The notes below the pieces were generated by a model that was given only the letters and a program-made list of their open reading frames with translations, was not told where the DNA came from and did not search any database. This document shows, in pieces, positions 23,151 to 33,825 of a DNA stretch of 64,000 nucleotides (position 1 is its first letter; every line of letters begins with the position of its first letter). The stretch comes from Catonia carolina (taxonomy: Eukaryota > Arthropoda > Insecta > Hemiptera > Achilidae). Position numbers and translations under genes: made by a program. The stretch covers positions 59,065,001 to 59,129,000 of the forward strand of contig JAQMRL010000006.1 of NCBI GenBank assembly GCA_035578175.1, written 5' to 3'.

Positions 23151-23750
23151 TAAAAAATTGTTTTGTAATCTATTTACTCGTTCCAAGCATTTATTGAATT
23201 TCAGTTTTCATAGGTTGATCATTTACACGAATCGTTCATTTTTCTTTTACAAATTCTTGTATCCTTGTTAACCTATCATTGGACCCAATATTTTGCAGGA
23301 GATCTTTCACTCGAATTTACTTGATTTTGTTACACCAGCTTTCCTGGTCATTCTAAGACTCAATGGTCAATTTTCAGATGCGTAAACACTCAGATTTTAT
23401 AATATTTGTTATTGTCTTACCTTGGCTTATCCTGAGAATACTTTTTTCTAATACAGATTGTGTTCTTCTAAGTACAGAAGCCAGACGTATTTCTTCGTTT
23501 GGCTTTGTTCACTTCCTTTCCACTGAACTTCACTTGTACTTGTTTTTCTGAGATACTTGAAGCGTTGAACTTTTCAGAGTTTTCCATATTTTTTTTCAAG
23601 TAACGCGAGACTTTTATCATATTCGTTATCTATGTCGTTCGAAGGAAATCTTTGATCCTGCTTTTTCTATTTGTACTTTTACCATATTCATTTGAACTCT
23701 CTTATTTTTTATGACAGATAACATAAAAAACCGTGTATTATACATTGTTA
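23151..23750 (-). other. Coding-like reverse-strand sequence, unidentified
   Basis: Reverse-strand translation has stretches such as VQVKFSGKEVNKAKRRNTSG and IRKKYSQDKPR with few stops, and it is contiguous with the LINE end to its left. It is probably an eroded upstream part of that LINE, but no diagnostic motif survives. Confidence 0.3.
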
Positions 23751-23860
23751 TTTATTCATTGTTAAAGAAAATAGAATACAACCAAACCTTTAGTACGAAG
23801 TACAAATAGTTACAATCGCGACCACAATTTTTTTTAAATATATTCTGTATTTACATGTTG

Positions 23861-24250
23861 TCCATAACAGACAGGTGAAGTGATAAATTATTTTCACTCG
23901 ATCTGCTAGTTCCAGGGCTACAAAAAAAGTTCTGTTTCTTATCACATGCCAATTATATGACTGAAGCATTTGATAACAGAGGTAGAGGTAGAGGTGTTAA
24001 AGACAATAGTCACAGTTATCTCCTCTGAAAGTAATGAATTTTATTATACATCTAGGATCATGTGATGAATGAAGTAAAGGTCTTATTTGCAGAGTGTAAA
24101 GTAGATGCATTTCAGAGGCCCTGGCATGCAGATAAGCATACTTTTTAACTTGTTAAGAAAGGCAATGCTAAACCACCTGACTCCTTGTTTTACTTAGTAA
24201 ACCTCTATAGGTTCAAACCAGCCTTTCAGCTGATGAGCTAAACAACAACT
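23861..24250 (+). mobile_element. SINE1, near full length
   Basis: Sense-strand copy from GTCCATAACAGACAGGTG to GAGCTAAACAACAAC. Diverged, with the internal frame broken. No clear target duplication. Confidence 0.8.
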
Positions 24251-24404
24251 TTTAATCAATTAATAAATGAGCAACCAATTTAATAAACTAGCGTTAGTAA
24301 CTCACTTAGTAGTGTCTATTGTAATATTGCTAAACGGAGATCCCAGTATTCATTTTCATCTAGGAATTAGATTAGACACTTTATTTAACATATAGGCTAC
24401 GGAT

Positions 24405-24627
24405 CATACTTTCCGCTAATGGAACAACAAGGTTAGTTTGGAAATTAGCCTAAACAATCAAGTTTACCTGAATGTTTTGCTGTTTGCGGATGATTTGTGG
24501 ATTGTGCAAGAGAATAAGGATGAGCTTCAGAGATCGGTGTATGTTTTAAATGAATTATTATGAAAAAAATATAATTTCAATGTTTCCTTAAAAAACGTCA
24601 AAGATAATGGCATTTACTGGTAAATAT
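24405..24627 (+). pseudogene. LINE reverse transcriptase core fragment (FADD)
   Basis: The forward frame gives NVLLFADDLWIVQENKDELQ then RSVYVLNELL. FADD is the catalytic motif C of a non-LTR reverse transcriptase, and the following helix is conserved. After a stop come YNFNVSLKN and, in another frame, VMAFTGKYS, the 'KT.VMAF.GK.P' segment that follows motif C. It is cut at about 24628 by an oppositely oriented LINE tail. Confidence 0.7.
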
Positions 24628-24960
24628 TCTATATATATATTCATGGGAGTATTTGCAGCCCCAGCCGTATCTCGCTTCCTAAGCAAAGCCTCTCTCTGTC
24701 TCGCCAGTATCGGAGACCCGCCGCAAAGACATTGCCTCCTGCACCCCATCCAGCTATGTCACTTTCGGCCTACCCCTCCTTCTTCTACCGGCTGGCGTCC
24801 ACTCTCGTACCCTCTTTGGCCACATACATCCTTCATCCTCTTCAAATGGCCAAACCATTTTAACTGCTTCCAGGATATGTTATCAATGATATTTCCTTGA
24901 ACGCTGATTCTTCTAGTTTCGGAATTCGATTGATCCGCGACACACCACAGTTATGACAAC
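24628..24960 (-). pseudogene. LINE C-terminal fragment, family with copies at 53.2 and 63.4 kb
   Basis: The reverse strand carries SWKQLKWFGHLKRM, GRQPVEEGGVGRK and, frameshifted, AMS-like and KRDTAGA segments. The same order is seen at 53200-53428 (forward) and 63400-64000 (reverse). 5'-truncated. Confidence 0.65.
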
Positions 24961-25014
24961 ACAGTTACACACCTCATTATGAAAAAATATAAATAATTTT
25001 AACGTTTCCTTAAC

Positions 25015-25470
25015 AGGTTTACTCCCAAGGCAATTTTTGCAATTTTTCTTGAAAATCCATACCTATTTTATGGTTCCTCTGTTATTTTTAATTAATTTTC
25101 TTTCAAGTCTAGAGTGTTGTAAGGGTTACTTCTTTTGGCGCTGTGTTTTAGGTGACAAACCGATCAGGTACTCGACAGTAAAAAAATTAAATTTACAGTG
25201 GAAGACTAATGTGTGTCTCACTGAAATTTTATTTGTATTCCTATAATATATTATATGTACCTTGTAAATAATTTACTTTGGGATATTTTTCAATAACCCT
25301 ACATACATATCGATGATGGGTATTTCTATCAAGAAGTTGTTTGGCGAGTGGTAAACTTGAGTACCGTATTGCCTACATAGAGGCACCAACCAGAGTCAAC
25401 TTTTTAAAAGTCAACAAAGTCAAAGAGGCAATAAAGCAAAAAATATTGTAATATGAAAACCATTAAAAAA
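25015..25470. other. AT-rich spacer
   Basis: Starts just after a second copy (24977-25015) of the 24557-24597 segment. Nothing else recognised. Confidence 0.4.
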
Positions 25471-25473
25471 TTT

Positions 25474-26007
25474 ACACGTTGACTGCCACACTAAATTTTT
25501 TGAAACAGCGAGGCCATCGTACTTTTTTCATATTTTATTAATATTTTTTGTTACTTTACTTATTTTATTTAATAACAAATGCTACTTTTTTTGTAAAATA
25601 AAGTTGTGACATACTTTTGGATCGCATGGCCGGCTGGAATGATTTTAAATTTCACAGCTAAGTGACCCATTTATGTGTCAGAATAATAAAAGTAATAGAC
25701 CATTGGGTTTAATTGCAAATTTTTTAGACTATTTTTTGAACCAAAATAAGCAAAAGAAATAGTAAAATTAAAAATAATAGCAGCATTTTAGTACAGGACA
25801 ACAAGAAAAACTACCGTATGCTATTTAAAAAGGCCATCTATTTGAACAGGCTAAGTGTACAGGATCACTCTCTGAAACCATAGCTTTTTAAACCAAATTA
25901 GTAATACACGACTTAAAAATTAGTTATTGTGACTATTTTTTGATGCACGTGGCCCATTTTTAAAGACAAGTGTGACACATATTTGGACCACATAGCAGTC
26001 AACGTGT
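25474..26007. mobile_element. piggyBac-like MITE, ~534 bp
   Basis: Perfect 13-bp terminal inverted repeats, ACACGTTGACTGC at 25474-25486 and its complement at 25995-26007. Beside the ends are TGCCACAC and GTGTGACACA motifs, common near piggyBac termini. The flanks TTTA and TTAT could be mutated TTAA target sites if the repeat begins at CACG. No transposase inside. Class is inferred. Confidence 0.5.
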
Positions 26008-26361
26008 TATAAGATAAAATAATTTTTCATTACATAACATTCTTAAAAAATTATTAATAATGCAATAATAAACTACAATAATAGTCAATATTATGTATTA
26101 GTAATAATAAGCTGTCAAGTTTCACCGACTTATTTTTGACTCGATCGGATCAAGTAAATCACAAACCATGATTAGGGAAATGTTTTTTGAACTCATTTCT
26201 AACAGCTTAGTATATGATTCAATGCAAACGAGCATCCGATCCGTCTTACGATTCTATTAAGAGCACTATTACGTGAGAGACGGATTAGTCTCTGAAAAGT
26301 AGATTTTTAGATCTGGTGAGAGACCTACGAGTGTTGTATTAGTGTCGCATGGGAGTCAACC

Positions 26362-26425
26362 TGCTAAAAAAGTCAAAAGTAATGGCATTTACTGGTAAAT
26401 ATCCTACCGGGTCTAAAATTGTGGC
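26362..26425 (+). pseudogene. LINE reverse transcriptase scrap
   Basis: The forward frame gives KSKVMAFTGKYPTGSKIVAD, the same post-FADD segment seen at 24600-24627. It ends where SINE1 begins. Confidence 0.55.
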
Positions 26426-26429
26426 AGAT

Positions 26430-26590
26430 GAGGTGATGAAGTAGATGCTGACAGCATACCTGGCATGCTAATAAGCATACTTTTCCATTTGAGGAGGAAA
26501 GCATGGTAAACCACGTCACTCCTTGTTTTTCTTGGTAAAACCACTAGAGGTTCAATCCAGCCTTTTGGCTCATGACCTAAACAACAACAA
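26430..26590 (+). mobile_element. SINE1, 5'-truncated
   Basis: Only the 3' ~160 bp, from GATGAAGTAGATGCTGACAG to CATGACCTAAACAACAAC. Confidence 0.75.
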
Positions 26591-27516
26591 ATTAACGTGT
26601 GCCAAAGTATCATTGCGTACCGTCACCATAAATAATGAGTGTAAATTAAAGAAAATTTTATTTTATTAAAATTAACTTAAAAGTAATAGACATACATAGT
26701 TGCAACTTACATATGAAACTTTTTAAAATCTTTCCGTTAAATAAACGAGCTTTTAACTTTTTTGCAACTTACATTTTTAACCAGACTTATCTTGTGACAT
26801 GTTTTTCTATTTTACTTTATTAACACTTAAGTGTCTGTCATTGGAAAATTTCCAATGATTCTTTCTAGTACTTCGTAAATTAGATATAGAAGAACACCAA
26901 CGCTTTATCGGTATTTTAAATCACTTAACATATTACAACTTAACCACTTTGTTGTCACATTATTTCTAACGTTTTATTAGTTTCCTTGGACGCCGTTCTT
27001 TTAGTTCCCTAAGTCATTTTTATATTTTTATTTTTTAAACAGCTTTCATATAACTGCCAATCATTTAAGAACATTTCAACCTGTCGATAGTGAGTAATTT
27101 AGTTAATTTATTATCTATATTCTAGTTTTTATTCGTTTATTTTTTTTAAAGTAACCAGATATGAAAACATTTTCTCGTTGAAGATTATTAGCCGAGATAA
27201 GAAAAATATGTAATTTGATCATTTTGTTTTTACGTAAATTAAATATTATCGATTACCTTACGAAGAATCAATGACTGGAATTCAATAAAATATTTTAAAC
27301 TAACAAAAATAAATGTACAGATATTTTTATTTACAATTTATATTTTTTATTATGAAATTTAGAATCATTGACTTCTAGGGTCATTACTTATGTCAGGTTA
27401 TATTATAAAATCTAGTTTGCAGATGAAAATGAATACTGTGATCTTTTGTTTACTAACTGTATATAATTATTATTAAGTAAACTACTGCCGCTAAATTATT
27501 AAATTGATTATATTAT
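26591..27516. other. AT-rich spacer
   Basis: Nothing recognised. GGAAAATTTCC near 26842 is a short palindrome only. Confidence 0.4.
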
Positions 27517-27874
27517 TGTTTAATTCATCAGGTAAAAGGGTGGTTTGAATCTAAAGAGACTTTACTAAGTAAAACAATAAGTAAGGTAGTTTACATTGCC
27601 TTCCTCACTGAGTTAAAAGTATGGCTATCAGCATGGCAGGCTCTCTGAAAAGCATTTACTTTTCAACCTGCAAATGACACCTCACTTCATTCACCACACA
27701 GTCTGACTGTATAATTAAATTCTTTACTTCAGAGATCTGTGACTGGTATCTTTTACAACTCTACCTATTTTGTTTTTAATGATTCAGTCATTTAATTAGC
27801 TGACCATGTGATAAGAAATAGAACTCTATTATGTAGCCCTGGAACTGACAGATTGAGTGCAAATAATTTAACAC
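27517..27874 (-). mobile_element. SINE1, diverged copy
   Basis: Reverse-strand copy from TTGTTTAATTCATCAGG to AATAATTTAACAC. It lacks the last ~25 bp of the sense 5' end. Confidence 0.8.
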
Positions 27875-28430
27875 TAAAATAATAAATTACATATTAATAT
27901 ATATAAAATATGTATTATATATTTTTAAAACATACCACTTATACTTTTAAATTCCAAAGGGTTGTAGAGTGACACAGATCCTAAATTCCGTTATTTGGTC
28001 AAAGGAGATTTGGATCAAAACAATAAAAAAGATTGGAAGATTCATAAACCAGGACCTGGTGCAGCCTACGGTGCAGAAACTTGAAAATTGTAAAAAAAAA
28101 TAAAAGAATGATTTCAGCCGTGCAGATTGACTTCTGGAGAAGTTGTTACATCTTAAGTTTTAACCGAACGAGGAATAAAGCAATCCAAAAAACGTAAGAA
28201 GCTAAACATTGTGTTCTATGAAATAAAAAATAGTCTATACTTTGGAAAATTTTATGAGATATAATTTTGCAGAGATAATGAAAATATCTTAATATTTTCG
28301 TATTTTTTATGTTCTTATTTAAATGTTATAATTAAAGTATATCCATTTCTTTTTAAACTATATAAATATATGTTGAAATATGTTTACCGTATAGTGATCT
28401 CGAATATTTTTAATGAGTTGGTAATATAAC
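27875..28430. other. AT-rich spacer
   Basis: Nothing recognised. Confidence 0.4.
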
Positions 28431-28595
28431 GGGTGATTCAAAAAGAGCGCCGGTTTTTAAACGGCTGGTAAATTTTTGTTTATCGGTTGGCAACATTGTT
28501 AGACCTCATTTCTATTTCGGAGAACATTCCGATTGACGATTCAGTTGTAGTTTCTCTTGTTCGCAGTGTAGTACTCTCGCAGTCTGTGCCTAACC

Positions 28596-28730
28596 ATGGA
28601 GAAGTTTACTATTGCACAACGAGTGTTAATCGTCAAAACATTTTACCAGAGTGGAGAGAGTTATGCGGCTACTGTCAGGCGACTTCGCGGTAAGACTTCG
28701 CGAGGGTTTAGAAAACCCTCGCGTGGTTAA
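28596..28730 (+). pseudogene. DD41D transposase N-terminus (first helix-turn-helix part)
   Basis: The ATG at 28596 opens MEKFTIAQRVLIVKTFYQSG then ESYAATVRRLRGK, the first DNA-binding helix region typical of this transposase group. After GK the sequence no longer fits the family and a stop falls at 28728. The join at about 28695 marks the deletion; the second helix-turn-helix, linker and first catalytic aspartate are gone. Confidence 0.8.
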
Positions 28731-29259
28731 TGAAAGGGAAATGTATGCACAGCGAGTGACAGTTTGGTACGGCTTTTGGTCGGGCGGTGTCATCGGCCCT
28801 TACTTTTTTGAAAATCAAGAAGGACAAGCCGTGACAGTAAATGGAGACCGATACCGTACGATGATTAGGGAGTTTTTGTGGCGTCATTTGGATGGAATGG
28901 ACATTGACGAGTTGTGGTTTCAGCAGGATGGTGCCACCTGTCACGCTGCACGAGAAACAATGTTGTTGCTCCGTGAACGGTTCCAGGATCGCATCATTTC
29001 TCGTAATTCCGACCATCAATGGCTACCAAGGTCGTGTGACTTGACGCCTTGTGACTTTCCTCTTTGGGGTCATCTGAAGTCATTGGTGTATGCCAATAAA
29101 CCCCGAAACATCAATTACTTGAAGGAGGAAATTCGACGGGTTATCGGGCAAATGGAAGTCGAAACTTGTCGTGCAGTAATATCCAATTTCATGGACAGAG
29201 TTGATGCGTGCCAGCGCAGTAGAGGAGGACACATGCATGACATCATTTTTCATACATAA
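28651..29259 (+). pseudogene. DD41D transposase catalytic part
   Basis: The open frame is 202 codons; the family-like part starts around residue 20 (GLENPRVVNE). VTVWYGFWSGGVIGPYFFE is the core strand; WFQQDGATCHAARE gives catalytic aspartate two (28927-28929), and CDLTPCDFPLWGHLK gives aspartate three (29053-29055). Exactly 41 residues lie between them, which defines DD41D. The frame ends RSRGGHMHDIIFHT. The first aspartate is absent, and the frame differs from that of the N-terminal piece, so no working enzyme can be made. The initial methionine of this frame is accidental. Confidence 0.9.
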
Positions 29260-29405
29260 AATTGGAAGGAAAGATGAACTTGTTGATGTATTTATTTTCA
29301 GTTTTTCAATAAAATAAATCTCTTAATTTGATATATCAAAACCGGCGCTCTTTTTGAATCACCCTATACTCCTAAATACGTAATAGATCTACTGGGATGT
29401 CATAA

Positions 29406-29550
29406 TTTTTTTAATTTTTTTTTAATCATGTCAGTCATTAGTGATTAATTTAGGTCGAGAAGTGGCAGGTTTTGACATGTGATAGGCTACATTTCCAGAC
29501 CTGCTTTGTAGGGTATTGCAATAACCACTACACCACGAAGGTGGTCAATT
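29406..29550 (-). mobile_element. SINE4 copy 1 (tRNA-like)
   Basis: The reverse strand begins near CGTGGTGTAGTGGTTATTG (A-box region), followed by a weakened B-box region and CACTAATGACTGACATG with an A-rich tail. Same family as the next entry. Confidence 0.55.
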
Positions 29551-29562
29551 TTGGATTTTTTT

Positions 29563-29728
29563 TAAAGTCTCATCAACTGGTTATTAGTGACTACGTTGGG
29601 ATATGTATATAGAACAGTGGATTTTGACTTGTGTAAATGTACAGACCCTAGCCGGGAATCTAACACGGGACCTCCGCGTTGTAGGCTAGCGCGCTAACCA
29701 CTACGCTACAAAGACGGACAATTTTTTA
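29563..29728 (-). mobile_element. SINE4 copy 2 (tRNA-like)
   Basis: The reverse strand reads GTAGCGTAGTGGTTAGCGCG, CTAGCCTACAACGCGGAGGT, CCCGTGTTAGATTCCCGG: a tRNA-like head with A and B boxes. The body ends near CACTAATAACCAGTTGATG, like copy 1. It is not a functional tRNA because a long non-tRNA body follows. Confidence 0.65.
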
Positions 29729-30397
29729 TTAATGATAGTGCAAGGTGTTTAATGGACAACTATTTTTTTGTCTTTATATAGTGACAATTTACAACTGTAT
29801 ATTATTAAACGTAAATGTTAAACACGTAAAACGTAAATATTATTAAACTGTATATTATAATGTAAATGTTTAATAATGTCCTATTTTTGTCTTCTATGAG
29901 AAAATCATCCAGTGGCAAACCCTCGTCGCTGTTTTATAAGATCCAGACTCCAGAATTTTTTTAATCGGACTACTTAATTCATTCGATGTGGATGTAAGGA
30001 GCTTTAGTCTATGGATCAACGAAAAAATCGAATGTAAACAGGATACAAACTTTTAAAAACACATTTTAACGTTTAATCATGGCAGTCCCTACTGCGTACG
30101 AACTCTGTCGTAGAACGAAACCTCAACAAACACTGTAGGCTACACATGACCATTAACAAAATTATACCCTAGTTTCCATTCAAAATTAATAAATCACACA
30201 AATCTAAAGATACAAACAATGTCGCTACTACATTTACCATAACTAATAAATTGAACTGTGATAATAAACACTAAAATATTAATTTTTAATTTATAATTTA
30301 TTTTTTTTTAGTATAACATTTGGCTTTCCTGGTAAAGTTTTCCCACAGTTTTCCTTGGCCACTACAAGCGGATACCTGGTCAGTTTAATCTTTGCGT
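29729..30397. other. AT-rich spacer
   Basis: Nothing recognised. Confidence 0.4.
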
Positions 30398-30572
30398 TGA
30401 CCGGCCCGTTGGCGTAGTGGTTTGCGCAACTGGCTTCTAAGCCGGGGTCCCGGGTTTGATTCCCGGTCAGGTCTGGCATTTTTTCATCGCTCATTTTCAT
30501 TATCATCATTATCCACCATATTCATTAGCAGAAATCGCAGAACAGTCAGACGTAAATTAAAAAGAAATAAAA
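30398..30572 (+). mobile_element. SINE3 with well-preserved tRNA-like head
   Basis: GGCCCGTTGGCGTAGTGGTT (A box), GGCTTCTAAGCCGG (an anticodon-arm-like hairpin) and CCGGGTTTGATTCCCGG (T-arm with B box) form nearly a complete tRNA cloverleaf. GGTCTGGCATTTTTTCATCG, a degenerate body, CAGTCAGACGT and an A-rich tail follow. The TTCTAA loop suggests an arginine-type tRNA ancestor, tentatively. Confidence 0.8.
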
Positions 30573-30932
30573 ATAATAATAATTTTTCCGTTCTATACAG
30601 AAGTATTTTAACCTTTCCAAAGCCTTCTCCAAAATTATCATTTGTCATAAAATGTAGACGTAATATTTATATTTTTTTCACATTTTTTGACATTGAAGTT
30701 TATCTATTTATTAAACAATGTATTATTATTATTTTTTTTAAATTTTTATGTTACTACCTAAAGACAAACTTCAAAGTGTCGTGTAACCACCACACTTTTA
30801 TAAAAAATAACACCTTTTTGTATATATTTTTTAATTAAATAAAAAAAGTAGAAATAACTTCGTTATTTATTACATAAATGTTTGTAACACTATTTTCTCT
30901 TGTTTAATAAAGTTCAAAATCTGAGAAAACGT

Positions 30933-31130
30933 AATGAACCGAACCAAATTCAGACAACTAATTACGGACTTTAATGGTTCCATGAAGAGCAAAATAGAAC
31001 ACGGGGTGGACAGAAGAAAGGAGAAACGCCTACAGTGAGCGAATGCTGAGAATATGGGTTGCAAAAAGAGCTTCCAGAAACTTCTAAAGTCACCTCACGT
31101 GATCTAAAATTGGCCTTTTACAAGGAAACA
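30933..31130 (+). pseudogene. LINE C-terminal fragment
   Basis: Forward copy of the sequence at 35130-35425: RTKFRQLITDF-type segment, a broken TG-x-W region, then frameshifted SEQML-W-x-QKE-like codons. Same LINE family as 2703-2990 and 62150-62450. Confidence 0.55.
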
Positions 31131-32306
31131 TTATTACGTATTTACTTTACAAGAAACTAAAAATTTTACGCAGTAAATTTGTAAATTTACAATCTCCCGT
31201 CTATTCCAATACGCCAGGTAACAGAAAATAAATTTACTAAATGGAATATTAATCATCTAGTGTATGAATTGAAACCGATACAAATTTGTAATTAAAATTC
31301 AAAGAAAATTTACAAAACTAAGTTTGAATATTATTCATTTTAAAAAGTGTGTAAATTTTAAAGTTGTAAAGAAAATGACTAAGTATGGAAATTTTCTATA
31401 TACTGCCTTCCGTCATTTTATAGCGTATCTATTTAAATATTATTTTCTGCTAACATATATATGAAATATTAGTAAAGTTAATTGAATTTTAAGAAACCTT
31501 TAAAATCAATTTAATTCGCTATATCATTTTTAAACTAGTAGTTTCCATCATAAATTTATTTTTATTAACAAAAAATTTGCATTATGAACATACGGGAACA
31601 TTATGAGTATCAAAAACATGTATAATTTCTTCCTAATAAGGCAAAAAATAAATTTATAACTGAACTAACTTCATAAATGGAGTCTAATTATAGCATTTTA
31701 AAAGTACATGTACGTGGTATTATAGTAAATCTATTGTCGAATAAATAGTTTAAAGGTGTGTCAATTCTATGAACTTCCTTTCGCATTTTTCCCACTCATT
31801 TTACAATAAATTGCCAAAGTAAATATATATGTGCCGTACACCCAAAATAAAAAAAATCTATTAATTTTATGTTTAACTAGAAAACTGTCTCCAATACACG
31901 TACTAGGAATGTTTTCCAAACAAACATTGAATTCATTGATATCAGATTACATTTTTAGGCGAAGATTTATTTGTTAATAATTAACAATGAAATCTGTAGC
32001 ACCTAAAACAATTTTTGAAATATCCAGAATCTAGAAACTTTCATGAACATCTTAAATTATCAGAAAATAATAGTAGTGAAGATAAATATGTTGTTCACTA
32101 TCAGATGTGGGCTAAACTCTGGATTTTCTAAATAGTAGAACTATAAAATATTCCGGATTACGACTGACATAGTCAAAATATGATGCTGATTACCAAAATT
32201 CGAACCGGATAGGCACGATAAAAAGAATAAGGCCTATAAAGTTTTTTTATTTTTTTCAAAGTACAGAATGTAGGGCCTGAGTTTATTGTTTTATTATGTT
32301 TTGCAT
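31131..32306. other. AT-rich spacer
   Basis: Nothing recognised. Confidence 0.4.
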
Positions 32307-32670
32307 AGTGTAAATTATTTTCACTCGATCTGCTATTTTCAAGGCTACAAAAAAAAGTATATTTCTTATCACATATTCATCGAATTACATTAATGAAGCA
32401 TTTAAGAAGTAGAAGTGTAAAAGATACTGGTCAGAGTTATCTTCTTTGAAAATAATGAATTTCGTTATACAGCCAGACCCTGTGGTGAATGAAGTGGAGG
32501 TGTAATTTTAAGGGTGAAAAGTAGATGATTTACGGAGAACCTGGCATGTTGATAAGCATACTTTTCCACTCAGTGAGGAAGGCATGGTAAACCACCACAC
32601 TCCTTGTTTTACTTATTCAACTCTCTAGAGGTTCAAACCAGATTTTCGGCTGATAACTTTAAGAAAAACT
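32307..32670 (+). mobile_element. SINE1, near full length
   Basis: Sense copy from GTGTAAATTATTTTCACTCG to GATAACTTTAAGAAAAACT. The internal frame is stopped by a GTGTAA change, as in the copy at 55061. Confidence 0.8.
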
Positions 32671-33401
32671 TGTTTTGAATTAAAAAAAAGTTTTCAGTAT
32701 TTTTTTGTAGAGTCAATAAACATTTTAAAGAAGTGTATTCATCTTTACACTGTTTTTAAGGGGAAAATTTTATTATAGGCCAATTGAATCTTTTATTTTC
32801 TAATAAAAATTGTAATTATCTATTTTTTTGTGTTTTTATTCAAAATATTGTCGAACATCATTAGTATATTAAGATTTCTGATTAACAAAATTGAAAAAAC
32901 AATCCTGAAAAATTGCTTTAGAAGCCGATATTGATTTTTTTAGCAGAAAAAATTTATAAGTATCTTGAACTAAATTTTATTGCTTATAAAAATAAAATTT
33001 TCACTGATATTCACAATTTCTTCAAAACTACAAATAAAACTTAGGTCTAAAAGAATGTGTTATGATTTTACAGTACAGTTTTACAACTTCGTAAAGTTAA
33101 TAATATTGCTTTCCAGAAAAACTGGTGGGTATGGACTACTACCGGTTTTCCCCTGGATCATTTGCTAGAAACAGTTATTTTATATTTTTAGGAGAAAACC
33201 TTTCTTAAAAATAGTATAAAAATGAACAAATCTAATTCAGATTTTATGTAGAAATAGGCTATATGATTGAATATTATTACTATCTGCTGATGAAATTGCA
33301 TTGACTTTCTAACACCAATTTCGATGATTTCAAGAAGTTCATGAGTGCATATGTACAATGAAGTGTAGTTGTGCCTAAGCAGGTATTTAAAATGAATCAG
33401 T
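32671..33401. other. AT-rich spacer
   Basis: Nothing recognised. Confidence 0.4.
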
Positions 33402-33414
33402 ATTATCTCATTAT

Positions 33415-33812
33415 GTTGTTTAGGTCAACAGCCGAAAGGCTGGTTTGAACCTCTAGAGGTTTTACTAAGTAAAAACGAGGAATGAGGTGGTTTACAATTG
33501 CCTTCCTCACTGAGTTGAAAGAGTATGCTTATCAGCATGCCAGGCCCTCACTTTCCACCCTGAGCACTCACTTTCCACCCTGCAAATGACACCTTCACTT
33601 CATTCACCACAGGGTCTGGCTGCATAGTGAAATTCATTACTCTCAGAGGAGATAACTCTGACTAGTGTCTTTTACACCTCTACCTCTTCTGTTCTTAAAT
33701 AGTTCAGTCATATAAGTGGCTGACTATGTGTAAGAAACAGAACTATTTTTTTAGCCCTGGACCAAACAGATAGAGTGCAATTAAAATAACACTCCACCTG
33801 CCCGTTTTTGGC
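33415..33812 (-). mobile_element. SINE1, full length, 13-bp target duplication
   Basis: Reverse-strand copy bounded exactly by ATTATCTCATTAT at 33402-33414 and 33813-33825, which sets the element at about 398 bp. A CTGAGCACTCACTTTCCACC duplication sits inside near 33555. Confidence 0.92.
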
Positions 33813-33825
33813 ATTATCTCATTAT

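Larger units (their letters stand above)
28431..29364 (+). mobile_element. DD41D (rosa-like) mariner, internally deleted, both ends intact
   Basis: Terminal inverted repeats of 27 bp match perfectly: GGGTGATTCAAAAAGAGCGC onward at 28431-28457 and its complement at 29338-29364. A TA follows the right end; on the left the adjoining bases are AC with TA two bases away, so the TA duplication is not clean. Total length is 934 bp, short for an element that should encode a ~340-residue transposase. It contains the transposase start and its catalytic end joined by a deletion (see next two entries). With both termini intact it could be moved by an active relative. Confidence 0.92.

Noticed and set aside
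28708..29019. 103-codon reverse-strand open frame
   Set aside because: Shadow of the DD41D transposase catalytic frame on the other strand.
30398..30475. Functional tRNA gene
   Set aside because: Cloverleaf-like, but followed by the SINE3 body and A-rich tail shared with other copies, and with an irregular anticodon loop.
30422..30838. 138-codon forward open frame
   Set aside because: Begins inside the SINE3 tRNA-like head and continues into low-complexity AT-rich sequence rich in Phe, Ile and Asn codons.
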